Part shown: positions 17,647 through 25,260 of the stretch, piece after piece
How the letters are laid out: every line of letters begins with the position of its first letter
Position numbering within the stretch: position 1 is the stretch's first letter
NCBI GenBank assembly: GCA_964459325.1
Contig: CAYWKU010000040.1
Span: 1-31,464, forward strand
From: CAYWKU01 sp964459325
GTDB lineage: Bacteria; RBG-13-61-14; CAYWKU01
Length of the DNA: 31,464 bases
Direction of reading: 5' to 3'
Notes under the pieces: generated by a model
Database searches by the model: none
What the model was told of the DNA's origin: nothing
Seen by the model: only the letters and a program-made list of their open reading frames with translations
Made by a program: the position numbers and the translations under genes

Positions 17647-17904
17647 TTAGTTTTTATCTTTAAGATATTTTCTTCTCCTAATAACATATGTAATAAGACC
17701 AGCAACTATCCCCACCATCAATTGTAGGTGTATAATGCCTTTGCCACCTATTGTATTAGTGATAAGTGAAAGAAGATCAGCATTAATAACGTGTAAGTAT
17801 ACAAAGAATAATCCTGTAAATGAACTAAATAATATGACTATAGTAATAGTTTCTACCACTAATTTTATTTTTGAGATATGTTTTATCGATTGCATATCAT
17901 ACAC
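17647..17904 (-). CDS. Small membrane protein in Rhs island, unknown
   Basis: 85 residues, unrecognised. Two hydrophobic segments lie at about 16-38 and 58-74, and the C-terminal tail is basic (RRRKYLKDKN). The DNA is strongly AT-rich compared with the surroundings, like the other small genes here. A weak AGGTG sits close to the ATG at 17904; ATG 17895 is an alternative. It is the last gene of the island, 24 bases after the zinc-ribbon/TM gene. By position it could be an immunity protein, but no homology supports this. Confidence 0.55.
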   Translation of the reverse strand: MYDMQSIKHISKIKLVVETITIVILFSSFTGLFFVYLHVINADLLSLITNTIGGKGIIHLQLMVGIVAGLITYVIRRRKYLKDKN

Positions 17905-17928
17905 CTATTAAAAATTCCTGTTAATAAT

Positions 17929-18225
17929 TCAATGATGAGGATATATAATTATAACCCAAGCAATAATTGCCATAGCGCAGATTGCAAGGATAAATAAAAT
18001 ATGCCATGGTTTTAAAATCCTGAATAACCGTAACGAATTATTTTTAAATTCATTTTTACAAACTGGGCAACTTACAATCTGAAAGTAATCGAATTCTTTA
18101 AGCGCTCGATAAAGCAAAGGATGTTCCTGGTTTTGTTTGTCACTAGCATACACACGATTTTCAAACGCATTCAAAAAAGCACCGCATTCAGGACATTTAG
18201 TTGGATTTTTAGATTTATCTTTCAA
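17929..18225 (-). CDS. Small zinc-ribbon and TM protein, candidate partner of the second Rhs tip
   Basis: 98 residues. Two CxxC pairs (C11/C14 and C53/C56) can bind one zinc, and a single TM segment lies at about 74-95 near the C-terminus. The start is TTG at 18225, overlapping the stop of the Rhs tip gene by 11 bases, with GGAGG 11 bases upstream. The DNA is AT-rich. In Rhs loci the gene directly after a tip commonly encodes its immunity protein, so that is the leading guess; the sequence itself gives no known immunity family. Confidence 0.6.
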   Translation of the reverse strand: MKDKSKNPTKCPECGAFLNAFENRVYASDKQNQEHPLLYRALKEFDYFQIVSCPVCKNEFKNNSLRLFRILKPWHILFILAICAMAIIAWVIIIYPHH

Positions 18226-18970
18226 CGCAGTAGGAACCTCCAGCAGACCACTCTAAACCATATCCCGCTGACAAACCGAGGGAACCCGTGCCACTTGTCG
18301 ATGCCATAACACCTCCCCCTAAACCAGGGCTGGTCGGAATTGGTGAAGGATAAAAAGCCCCGAAAAATCCGAATCCAAGAAGATTATTTTTAGCTTCTTT
18401 CTCATCACATCCCGAAGTAGAGAGAAAAATCCCATTCACGCTGGCTCCGATACCACCTCCGAGACTGAAACATGTAAAAGTTAAGCTAAAATTTGCATTA
18501 CCACTTGGACAATTTGCGTATATACGGTAAGTATGCGCTCCAAATATCACCGCGAAACCGCCCCCTCCAAATCCTTCAGCATGCCACAAATTTCCTGGAC
18601 ATTCATCGCATTCATCGCAGAGACCGAGGGGGTCTGAAAAGACACAAGGGTTATTTCGAGCATAAAGATAAGGATTGAATTTGATGGGTTCTGTTAAAAG
18701 TGATCTATAAAATAGAGAGGAACCCTCGCGACTTAAAAGAGGATCCGCCCGGTTATACCTCCCGAACTCCGGCATGTAATAGCGGTGCCAGTTGTAGAAA
18801 ATCCGCCCGCCCAACTCCGGGTCGGCGTACTGGCCGGGGAACCTGAACGGATTGCTCACGTACCTCCCGTCCCCGTCCGGGTCATTGTTCGTTTCAAACA
18901 TCCCGAAAGGCGTATGGCTCTGCGTCCACACTACGTCTCCCTTATCGTCGGTCATGAACATCGGCGTCAC
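18215..18970 (-). CDS. Orphan Rhs core fragment with a glycine- and cysteine-rich tip
   Basis: 251 residues. Residues 1-117 are the end of an Rhs/YD-repeat protein: DDKGDVVWTQSHTPFG, RFPGQY (43-48), FYNWHRYYMPEFGRYN and the closing ARNNPCVFSDPLGL. The N-terminal signal peptide and YD repeats of a full Rhs protein are missing. The tip, 118-251, is unrelated to that of the first Rhs gene and rich in Gly, Ser and Cys (for example GGGIGASVNGIFLSTSGC); no known toxin motif is seen. GTG at 18970 overlaps the stop of the preceding membrane gene as GTGA. The core DNA is GC-rich, and 57 bases (18741-18797) are nearly identical to 19878-19934. Confidence 0.8.
   Translation of the reverse strand: MTPMFMTDDKGDVVWTQSHTPFGMFETNNDPDGDGRYVSNPFRFPGQYADPELGGRIFYNWHRYYMPEFGRYNRADPLLSREGSSLFYRSLLTEPIKFNPYLYARNNPCVFSDPLGLCDECDECPGNLWHAEGFGGGGFAVIFGAHTYRIYANCPSGNANFSLTFTCFSLGGGIGASVNGIFLSTSGCDEKEAKNNLLGFGFFGAFYPSPIPTSPGLGGGVMASTSGTGSLGLSAGYGLEWSAGGSYCVER
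18741..18797 (-). repeat. Rhs-core direct repeat, copy 1
   Basis: 57 bases encoding the conserved NWHRYYMPEFGRYNRADP part of the Rhs core. They match 19878-19934 with a single difference seen. Such near-identity at DNA level permits recombination between tips. Confidence 0.85.
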
Positions 18971-19458
18971 TTTATAGTCGTTAAATAACCATACAGAAAT
19001 GCTGCAACGAATGATATAATAGCAATCAGAATAACAATTATCCTGTTTCTTCTGACATTTACTTTGTTTTTACCCTCCTTAATTTTTTCTATCCTTTTAA
19101 GCGATTTTGTGTAACTTGCCATATTTATTCCGGATAATATAGTTAATAATATGGACCCTGGAACGAAGAGAGAAAAATATAAATAAGTACTATTAAAGAA
19201 TTGATATTCGGCGTTATGGAGTAACAATATCAAAATCATTGATACAAAATATAAAAGATTGAAGTCCTTTGCTTTTATACTACGGGATGATATTGCAATT
19301 ATATATCCAATAAATATAAGTAAGAAAAGAGGATAATCAAGAATATTAAACTTAATGTGCCACACACTTGGAAATATAATAACAACATGAAGAGTAATTC
19401 CAGAAATAAGCAGGAATATTAATAAATAGGTTGATATAAAAATTAACACCTTCTTCAT
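18967..19458 (-). CDS. Multi-TM protein, candidate partner of the first Rhs tip
   Basis: 163 residues with about five TM segments (5-29, 42-58, 67-81, 90-113, 139-158) and a basic loop at 118-139. It is unrecognised. The DNA is very AT-rich. ATG at 19458 is chosen because GGAGG (19469-19465) lies 6 bases upstream; the start codon is just downstream of the Rhs gene's stop at 19472. Its stop overlaps the GTG of the second Rhs fragment. The position between two Rhs tips is where an immunity gene is expected, and a membrane protein would fit a membrane-acting tip; this is inference. Confidence 0.65.
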   Translation of the reverse strand: MKKVLIFISTYLLIFLLISGITLHVVIIFPSVWHIKFNILDYPLFLLIFIGYIIAISSRSIKAKDFNLLYFVSMILILLLHNAEYQFFNSTYLYFSLFVPGSILLTILSGINMASYTKSLKRIEKIKEGKNKVNVRRNRIIVILIAIISFVAAFLYGYLTTIK

Positions 19459-19471
19459 AAAATGCCTCCAC

Positions 19472-20563
19472 CTATTTGGGTACACAATGATATTCAGCGC
19501 TTTCCCCTAGGCAGGTTCCTAGTATCTTTCCGGAAGTGCCACAACTACCTGCTGCCGCAGCGGCAAACCCACCAGATATTAAAACAGATGGAGTCGTAGC
19601 AATAGCTCCAGATGTAAAAGCAATACAGCCAACGCCGGTAGAAACCGTTATAATTGCATTATAGTTTCTCCCCATACATTCCATAAATTTATGAAAATCA
19701 TGGTCTACCTCGACTTCGTGGCAAGGCGGGCATGTAATAAGACCACTAATATCATAAAAAGATATTGGATTGTTGAATGCATAGCTATAAATATTAGATG
19801 CATTTGACATGCTCTTAATAATTGATGAGGAAGGAAATAATAAACTCAGCCAGCTTGAGTTAACAATATCAAGAAGCGGATCCGCCCGGTTATACCTCCC
19901 GAACTCCGGCATGTAGTAGCGGTGCCAGTTGTAGTAGACGTTGTTGTAAAGCTCATCCTCGGGGTCCTGGTACTGGCCCGGAAACCTAAACGGCACCTCC
20001 CACACTATCCCGTCCTGAGACGGGTCTCCTATGGTAACGCCTGCCGAGTTGAAATCATTGTAAACCTGACCGAAGGGCTTATACACGGCCTGGAAGTAAG
20101 GAAGGATATCATTATCCTTGAAGTAGGAACCGCTGGAGTCGTAATCGTCATACTGGCTTAGTATAACCGGACGCCCTATATGGTCTTCATAGAAGAAACC
20201 AACCCCCTCAGAGTTGAAATTTTCCGGCCACGTGGTGCTTGCTTGAGCAGTATCGGGAGTCATGACAATACCATACATCACGAGTGCTAGAAACGCAAGC
20301 ACAAATCCCGACATGGCCGTCTTGCGCCGCTTCCATCCCTCGTGCTTTCCCGCCCCGAAGGCGAACGCGAAGCAGCCCATGACGATTAGCAGCGCCGCCA
20401 GGTGATGACTCCATTTTCCAGCCGCGACCAGCTTCGCCACGCTCACCGGTACTATCAGACCCGCCCGAACCAGAGGCTTGAATCCCGGATGCTCGCTCAA
20501 CCACTCAGCCGCAGCCTCGCCCTCGCGGTAATACCACTTCACGAACGGAAAAAGAGGTTGCAT
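19472..20563 (-). CDS. Short Rhs-core protein with N-terminal TM segments and a hydrophobic tip
   Basis: 363 residues. Residues 1-50 are soluble. TM segments lie at about 53-71 and 86-102, the second like a signal peptide ending at TAQA (105-108). Residues 124-275 are an Rhs core: HIGRPVILSQYDDYD, YKPFGQ, RFPGQY, YNWHRYYMPEFGRYN and SYAFNNPISFYDISGL. No YD-repeat barrel is present, though full Rhs proteins exceed 1000 residues, so this looks like an internally deleted or compact form. The tip (276-363) has six Cys and a long hydrophobic Gly/Ala-rich stretch (303-340), which could insert in membranes. No ribosome binding site precedes ATG 20563, which lies in the island-bounding motif; ATG 20314 (residue 84) is an alternative start. 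Confidence 0.75.
   Translation of the reverse strand: MQPLFPFVKWYYREGEAAAEWLSEHPGFKPLVRAGLIVPVSVAKLVAAGKWSHHLAALLIVMGCFAFAFGAGKHEGWKRRKTAMSGFVLAFLALVMYGIVMTPDTAQASTTWPENFNSEGVGFFYEDHIGRPVILSQYDDYDSSGSYFKDNDILPYFQAVYKPFGQVYNDFNSAGVTIGDPSQDGIVWEVPFRFPGQYQDPEDELYNNVYYNWHRYYMPEFGRYNRADPLLDIVNSSWLSLLFPSSSIIKSMSNASNIYSYAFNNPISFYDISGLITCPPCHEVEVDHDFHKFMECMGRNYNAIITVSTGVGCIAFTSGAIATTPSVLISGGFAAAAAGSCGTSGKILGTCLGESAEYHCVPK
19878..19934 (-). repeat. Rhs-core direct repeat, copy 2
   Basis: Counterpart of 18741-18797, in the core of the first Rhs gene. Confidence 0.85.
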
Positions 20564-20573
20564 TTTGCAACGG
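20562..20573 (-). repeat. Island-bounding motif, right copy
   Basis: ATTTTGCAACGG is the inverse of CCGTTGCAAAAT and matches the right end of the 30219-30414 element at most positions. It overlaps the start codon of the first Rhs gene. Confidence 0.5.
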
Positions 20574-20600
20574 TTCGGGGTGTAGAATTCAGGCCTCGAT

Positions 20601-20660
20601 TTTCTACAACGTTTTCTACAACATTGTAGAATATTCTACAGCGTTGTAGAATATTCTACA
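20601..20660. promoter_or_regulatory. Phased palindrome array, candidate operator of the Rhs operon
   Basis: Two copies of the perfect 16-base palindrome TGTAGAATATTCTACA lie at 20625-20640 and 20645-20660, 20 bases apart. Two half-site repeats, TTCTACAAC, lie at 20602-20610 and 20614-20622. Read on the minus strand there are four direct TGTAGAAWA sites with steps of 20, 20 and 12 bases. The array ends about 40 bases upstream of the first Rhs ATG. The spacing close to two helical turns suggests cooperative binding of a dimeric regulator. Confidence 0.6.
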
Positions 20661-20760
20661 GGTGCCGTTTTTCGTCACCCGATGGAGCCGGGCGGGTGGC
20701 TCATCCGGACGGATGGGTGAACCCCGGGCGGGCAGGGAAGTGAACAGGTTTAACATCGGT

Positions 20761-20819
20761 CCGAGTGGAGATGATTTTAACCCGTAACCCCACCCATCAA
20801 AGATGGGTGGGCCACTCGG
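20761..20819. repeat. Nested inverted repeat
   Basis: The inner stem CCCACCCATC (20789-20798) pairs with GATGGGTGGG (20802-20811) around an AAA loop. The outer arms CCGAGTGG (20761-20768) and CCACTCGG (20812-20819) also pair. There is no T-run, so it is not a simple terminator. Confidence 0.7.
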
Positions 20820-20912
20820 GAATAAATTTTCTTGTCCCCTTTCGGAAACCCGGACGTATAACGTCGGGGCCAACCGGCGGGGGATTTGTGCCTGATTTCA
20901 AAACCCAACCGG

Positions 20913-20941
20913 TTGACACGGCGCGCTCATGCCGATACTAT
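20913..20941 (+). promoter_or_regulatory. Promoter of argC
   Basis: TTGACA (20913-20918), a 17-base spacer and TACTAT (20936-20941). The predicted transcript begins near 20948 and has a leader of about 130 bases that contains both hairpins at 21007-21065. Confidence 0.65.
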
Positions 20942-21006
20942 GCTCATTACTTCGCCTCCGTTACGAAATTGTTTCGCAGGGGCGGCGGCAGAAGGCGCCG
21001 AAAGAT

Positions 21007-21065
21007 GGTAGGCCCGTCACCCTTGACGGGCATCACGCTTGCGCGGCAAGAGTGCCGCGCCTGCC
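21007..21065. repeat. REP-like inverted pair of hairpins, copy 2
   Basis: Units 21007-21031 (+) and 21041-21065 (-) begin GGTAGG and GGCAGG. Their hairpins are CCCGTCA-CCCT-TGACGGG and, on the minus strand, CGCGGCA-CTCT-TGCCGCG. The gap is 9 bases. It lies just before the argC ribosome binding site. Confidence 0.8.
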
Positions 21066-21078
21066 ATGGAGTTTTATG

Positions 21079-22113
21079 ATGATTAAGGCGGGAATAGCGG
21101 GAGCGAGCGGATATACGGGCGCGGAGCTTCTCAGGCTGATGGCTTCTCACCCGGAGGCCCGGGTGCACGTGGCCTCCCGGCAGGAGGGCGGGGAGGCGCT
21201 GGAGGAGCTTTTTCCGTCCATGGCGGGCTATTTCGGCCTCGAACTTATCTCCCACGACCCCGCAAAAATGGGAAGCGCCTGCGACGTCGTCTTCTGCTGC
21301 ATGCCTCACAAGGCAAGTATGGGCATCATCCCCGAACTCCTGGATGGCGGGGCGAAAGTTGTTGATTTAAGCGCCGATTTCCGGTTCGATAACATAAAAA
21401 CCTACGAAAAATGGTACACCGCCCATTCGGCCCCCGACCTCAATAAGGAAGCTGTCTACGGGATGCCGGAGCTATACCGGGAAAAGATTAAACCCGCCCG
21501 GCTGGTGGGAAACCCCGGCTGCTACCCCACCGGGGCGATACTGGCGCTGACGCCGCTGGTCAGGGGGAAGCTCGCGGACATCGGCAGCTTGATAATCGAC
21601 TCCAAGTCCGGCGTGTCCGGGGCGGGAGCCAAGCCCGGCGAAACCACTCACTACGTGGAAGTCAACGAAAGCATCCGGGCCTACGGCGTGGGCTCTCACC
21701 GGCATACGCCCGAAATCGAGGAGCAAATATCGGCGCTGGCGGGCGAAGATATAAAAGTCTCCTTCACCCCGCACCTGACGCCCATGGAGAGGGGCATACT
21801 CACCACATGCTACGCCACCCTGGATAAGAAGATGGAGACGCCCGAATTGTTGAACGTTTACGGGGACTTCTACAAAAACGAGAAGTTCGTCAGAATCCTG
21901 CCGGAAGGCGTCCTGCCCCGGACGAAATGGGTGCGAGGCTCGAACTACACCGACATCGGCGCCGTCAGCGACCCCCGGACGGGGCGGGCGGTGATAGTCA
22001 GCGCCATCGACAACCTGGTCAAAGGCGCCGCGGGCGGGGCCATACAGAACATGAACATCATGACCGGCCTGCCTGAAGAGGCGGGGCTGGAAGCAGCGCC
22101 GCTGTATCCCTGA
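21079..22113 (+). CDS. argC: N-acetyl-gamma-glutamyl-phosphate reductase
   Basis: A 344-residue protein of normal family length. It catalyses the NADPH-dependent reduction of N-acetyl-gamma-glutamyl phosphate, the third step of arginine synthesis. The NADP-binding GASGYTGAEL is at 8-17, the catalytic Cys148 is in VGNPGCYPT, and the family motifs KSGVSGAG and HRHTPEIEEQ and the end GAAGGAIQNMN are present. The start could be ATG 21076 or 21079; GGAG (21068-21071) lies 7 bases before 21079. No other arg gene is in the window, so argC stands alone behind its own promoter. Confidence 0.97.
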   Translation: MIKAGIAGASGYTGAELLRLMASHPEARVHVASRQEGGEALEELFPSMAGYFGLELISHDPAKMGSACDVVFCCMPHKASMGIIPELLDGGAKVVDLSADFRFDNIKTYEKWYTAHSAPDLNKEAVYGMPELYREKIKPARLVGNPGCYPTGAILALTPLVRGKLADIGSLIIDSKSGVSGAGAKPGETTHYVEVNESIRAYGVGSHRHTPEIEEQISALAGEDIKVSFTPHLTPMERGILTTCYATLDKKMETPELLNVYGDFYKNEKFVRILPEGVLPRTKWVRGSNYTDIGAVSDPRTGRAVIVSAIDNLVKGAAGGAIQNMNIMTGLPEEAGLEAAPLYP

Positions 22114-22119
22114 AAAAAT

Positions 22120-22980
22120 TCACTTCTTCCGACTTCCGTAGTCCCCGAAGGGGTCGTCGCGCTCCCTGACGGCCTGCCGGAATCCGAGTTCCTGCGCCCG
22201 TTTCACGAAATCCAGCCCCTCCTGCGTATGTCGGGCGATGCCGTCGAAGAGGGTCCCCAGCGTGCGGGTCGAGGCCATACCCATGTTTTCGGCGGTCTGG
22301 TTTACAAGGAGCTTCATCATCACGAGCTGGCTCTCCGGCAGCTTCGCCATCCTCTCCGCCAGCGCGAAAGCCCTTTCCTGCAACTCGTCCTCCGGCGCCG
22401 CCTCCAGAATCAACCCGATTTCCTCGGCCGTTTTGGCGGGTATTTCGTCCCCGGTAAAGAGGTATCGCTTGGTCTTTTCCAGCCCCATCCGGTACACCCA
22501 CATGGCGGTAGTGGGGGCGCCCCACACCCGGGCGGGGGGATAGCCGAAGACCGCGTTTTCGGCGGCGATGATAATATCGGCGCACAGCACCATGTCGGTG
22601 CCGCCGGCGATGCACCACCCCTGAACGGCGGCCAGCGTCGGCTTGCGGCAGTACCACAGCTTCATGTAAGTGTCCACAAACATGGACATCAGCCGGTAAT
22701 CGCTCACCGAATCCCACACCCTGCCGCTACCCTCTTGCCCCGACTGCTCCGACATGTGCTTCGCCTGCAGCGAAGTCGACCAGTCCAGGCCGTAGCCCGC
22801 GCAGAAGGCGGGGCCTTCGGCCCTCAGAAGGATAACCCGCACCCCGGGGTCGGAGTCCGCCGCGTCTATGGCCGCCGCCAGCTCCTCCCGCAGCTTCAGG
22901 GTGATGGTGTTGTATTCCTTTGCCCGGCAGAGCACAATCGAGCGCACTCCGTTTTCGGTTTCGGTGCGTAAAGTTTCCAT
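22120..22980 (-). CDS. Enoyl-CoA hydratase/isomerase (crotonase) family protein
   Basis: 286 residues. The crotonase fold is shown by the oxyanion-hole segments EGPAFCAGYGLDW (55-67) and QGWCIAGGTDMVLCADI, and by the strand VFGYPPARVWGAPTT. Family members act on acyl-CoA thioesters; the exact reaction cannot be told. An insertion rich in Ser, Gln and Gly after the first motif (about 70-95) is longer than in typical hydratases. ATG at 22980 is chosen because GGGGAGG lies 6 bases upstream; the open frame continues upstream but inside the alpha-galactosidase gene. It is 17 bases after that gene and probably in its operon. Confidence 0.9.
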   Translation of the reverse strand: METLRTETENGVRSIVLCRAKEYNTITLKLREELAAAIDAADSDPGVRVILLRAEGPAFCAGYGLDWSTSLQAKHMSEQSGQEGSGRVWDSVSDYRLMSMFVDTYMKLWYCRKPTLAAVQGWCIAGGTDMVLCADIIIAAENAVFGYPPARVWGAPTTAMWVYRMGLEKTKRYLFTGDEIPAKTAEEIGLILEAAPEDELQERAFALAERMAKLPESQLVMMKLLVNQTAENMGMASTRTLGTLFDGIARHTQEGLDFVKRAQELGFRQAVRERDDPFGDYGSRKK

Positions 22981-22997
22981 CCGCGACCTCCCCTGGA

Positions 22998-25238
22998 TTA
23001 TTTTTTCACCGGTACCGAGACCTTGCCGCTGTCCTCGAACTCCACCCACGCCTTTCGCGGCATCCCCTCGCCCGGGCAGATGACGTAAACGTAGCCGCTG
23101 CGTTTGCCCGGCAATTCGAGGGATATTTCCATGTTGTCTCCGTCGAGCTTTTCCTCCGCGATACCCATCGCGCCCTGGCTCATGTGGAAGGAGGTACTCA
23201 ACACCCGGGGCTTGTCGGAGCGAGGTATCATGGTGATGAAGTAACAACTGTGAGGCGGCAGGTGAAACGGCCCCAGCTTGCGGTCGGAAATTCCAAGATA
23301 GGCGCCCCGCCAGAACTCGAAGGCGTGATGGTCGCCGTGAGCGTCTATCTTTTCGATGGGCGCCTCCACGTCGGCACGCTTGTCCTTCCAGTTTATAAGC
23401 GCCACCAGATGCCGGTCGGAGCCGGGAACCTGAAGGTGGTACACCATCGGGTCGTGGTTGCCGAACAAATCCACGGGCCGCGCTTCGGTTTCCAGACCCG
23501 GCAGCGCCGCCCTGATGATTTGAAACCGCTCTTCATCCACGCCTGTCAGGTCGTCGCTTACCAATACCATGCCGCCGGAGAGGAACATGGCGGTGGCCAG
23601 GGTGCGGATTTCGTCGAGGGTCAGTTTGTTGCGCTCCCTTCTTACCAGCAGACAATCGGGGTCGTTAATCCACCACCTGCGGTGCATTGCCGAGCGGCAA
23701 ACGGCGCCGTGCACCGCGTTTTCGCAGGCCGGCTCCACCGGGGCGCGCACAACCGCCCTCAACGGAGCATCCCGCCACTTGGGGGCCACGTCGGCGCTGA
23801 TTCGCATCATGTCCACGTATCCAACGCTGGGCAACAACGGCGCTCCGCATCCCAGCAGGAGCACGTCATCCCCGAGCGATTCCCGGATAGCTTCCAGACC
23901 TGCGCGGTAAGCTTCCACGCCCGTGGCGGCGGGGTCGTGGCGACGGCCCCTCAACAGGGCGGCGTAAACGAAGTCTATCTTAACGTACCTGTAACCCCAC
24001 TCGCGCACCGAGCTCATCACCCGCTTGACGTAATCTATCGCCTTCGGATTTGTCAGGTCGAGGGGATAATACGCCACGCCCTTCCACATGGGGTTGAGGC
24101 TGGCAAGCACCGGCTTGTCGCGCCAGTCTTTCAGGAGTAAGTCACTGTTTTCCCTGTATGTTTTCGAGCCGCGGGCGCAGATGAACGGCGCCAGCCACAG
24201 CCCCGGGATAAAACCCCGCCCGGATATGGCCGAGGCCAGTTTTTCCGGGCCGGAGGGGAACTTATCGTTCCACTCCAGCCAGTCCCCCACCGGGCAGTAG
24301 CCGTCATCGAGCTGCACCACGTCCACGGCGACCTCGTTTTTCCTTTCCGCAAGTTGGTCGAGGTTGGCGCTTACGTCCTTTTCGGTGACTTTTGTAAAGT
24401 AGTGATACCACGAGCACCACCCGGTGGGCACTTTTTCCGGGATGCGGGCTTTCATCTCCCTGCCCGCGAGCTCGAGATATTTCTCCCATAGTTGGTGAGG
24501 GTCGTCGCCCGCCGCTATCCACAGCTTTTCGGAAGTGCGCACCTCTTCGCCCTCTCGCACCGCGGCCAGTTCGCCGTCGGAATATGCCCGCAGCTCGAGC
24601 CTGTCGGCTGCGTCGGTCTGTCCCACCACTTCCAGCTCTATTGCGGAAAGGTATTTTCGGGCGGATAGAAATCCGACCAGCACGCACTTGCCGTTGGTCG
24701 GGTTGTAAAGCACGGTGGCCCAGTCCACGTGATGCTTGCCGCCCTTCGGCTTGAACGGGTGAGACGGGTGCATCACTGCCCGGGTAAAGAGCGAAAGCGG
24801 CGGCGTCGGTTCAGCCTCCAAAATGCCCAGGCTACCCGACGGACTCCACGACTGGTAACCGCTGCGGAAAAAGCGCCAGTGATGCAGGTTTTCACCCAGC
24901 ACCACGCCCGAGCCTTCGCCTTCTACCACCAGTGGGGCTATCCGGCCCACCCTTTCGTTCAGGCGGGCCTCCAGGCTCATCAGGACGCCTCCTTCCATGC
25001 CTTCCATCCGGAGAGTGCAGCCGCTGTCACCGGGACCGCGATATGATACCCAGGCGCCGGCATCGGTGCGGGATTCGGATTCGGGGCTTAACCTGTAAGG
25101 TTCCACCAGGCCGGTTTGAAGTCCCTGATAGGCGCAACCGGCGCCCCTGATTATGTTTCCCAGCTTCTTGTGTGAAATATCCAACCGGCAGGCGGCGAGG
25201 TCTATATCCAGGTTGTAATTTTCAACGGATACTTGCAT
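22998..25238 (-). CDS. Alpha-galactosidase-like glycoside hydrolase, GH36/clan D type
   Basis: 746 residues. An N-terminal beta-sandwich (about 1-260, with SGYQSWSPSG at 126-135) is followed by a TIM barrel starting PTGWCSWYHY (271-280). Key landmarks are LDDGY (310-314), the nucleophile Asp422 in KIDF, and the likely acid/base Asp483 in RISAD. A C-terminal beta domain ends the chain. Such enzymes release alpha-galactose from oligosaccharides. No signal peptide is seen, so it is cytoplasmic. ATG 25238 has GGAGG 5 bases upstream; a longer in-frame start at 25265 lacks one. The pairing with a crotonase has no obvious metabolic reason. Confidence 0.9.
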   Translation of the reverse strand: MQVSVENYNLDIDLAACRLDISHKKLGNIIRGAGCAYQGLQTGLVEPYRLSPESESRTDAGAWVSYRGPGDSGCTLRMEGMEGGVLMSLEARLNERVGRIAPLVVEGEGSGVVLGENLHHWRFFRSGYQSWSPSGSLGILEAEPTPPLSLFTRAVMHPSHPFKPKGGKHHVDWATVLYNPTNGKCVLVGFLSARKYLSAIELEVVGQTDAADRLELRAYSDGELAAVREGEEVRTSEKLWIAAGDDPHQLWEKYLELAGREMKARIPEKVPTGWCSWYHYFTKVTEKDVSANLDQLAERKNEVAVDVVQLDDGYCPVGDWLEWNDKFPSGPEKLASAISGRGFIPGLWLAPFICARGSKTYRENSDLLLKDWRDKPVLASLNPMWKGVAYYPLDLTNPKAIDYVKRVMSSVREWGYRYVKIDFVYAALLRGRRHDPAATGVEAYRAGLEAIRESLGDDVLLLGCGAPLLPSVGYVDMMRISADVAPKWRDAPLRAVVRAPVEPACENAVHGAVCRSAMHRRWWINDPDCLLVRRERNKLTLDEIRTLATAMFLSGGMVLVSDDLTGVDEERFQIIRAALPGLETEARPVDLFGNHDPMVYHLQVPGSDRHLVALINWKDKRADVEAPIEKIDAHGDHHAFEFWRGAYLGISDRKLGPFHLPPHSCYFITMIPRSDKPRVLSTSFHMSQGAMGIAEEKLDGDNMEISLELPGKRSGYVYVICPGEGMPRKAWVEFEDSGKVSVPVKK

Positions 25239-25260
25239 GTACTCCTCCACTTTTACGACA

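Larger units (their letters stand above)
20564..21078. other. Gene-free gap full of palindromes between the Rhs island and argC
   Basis: From left to right it holds the TTCTACAAC/TGTAGAATATTCTACA array (20601-20660), a nested inverted repeat (20761-20819), a palindrome around GACGTATAACGTC (20853-20865), the argC promoter (20913-20941) and a REP-like hairpin pair (21007-21065). No protein-coding gene is supported. Confidence 0.6.

Noticed and set aside
17481..17663. Possible 60-residue protein in the gap beside the Rhs island
   Set aside because: There is no ribosome binding site or recognised motif, and it overlaps the end of the 85-residue gene; too weak to call.
20601..20660. CRISPR array
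   Set aside because: Units are adjacent palindromes with 4-base gaps and no spacers of 30-40 bases, and no cas gene is present.
22920..24140. 406-codon open frame on the plus strand
   Set aside because: It lies opposite the alpha-galactosidase-like gene and shows no domain.
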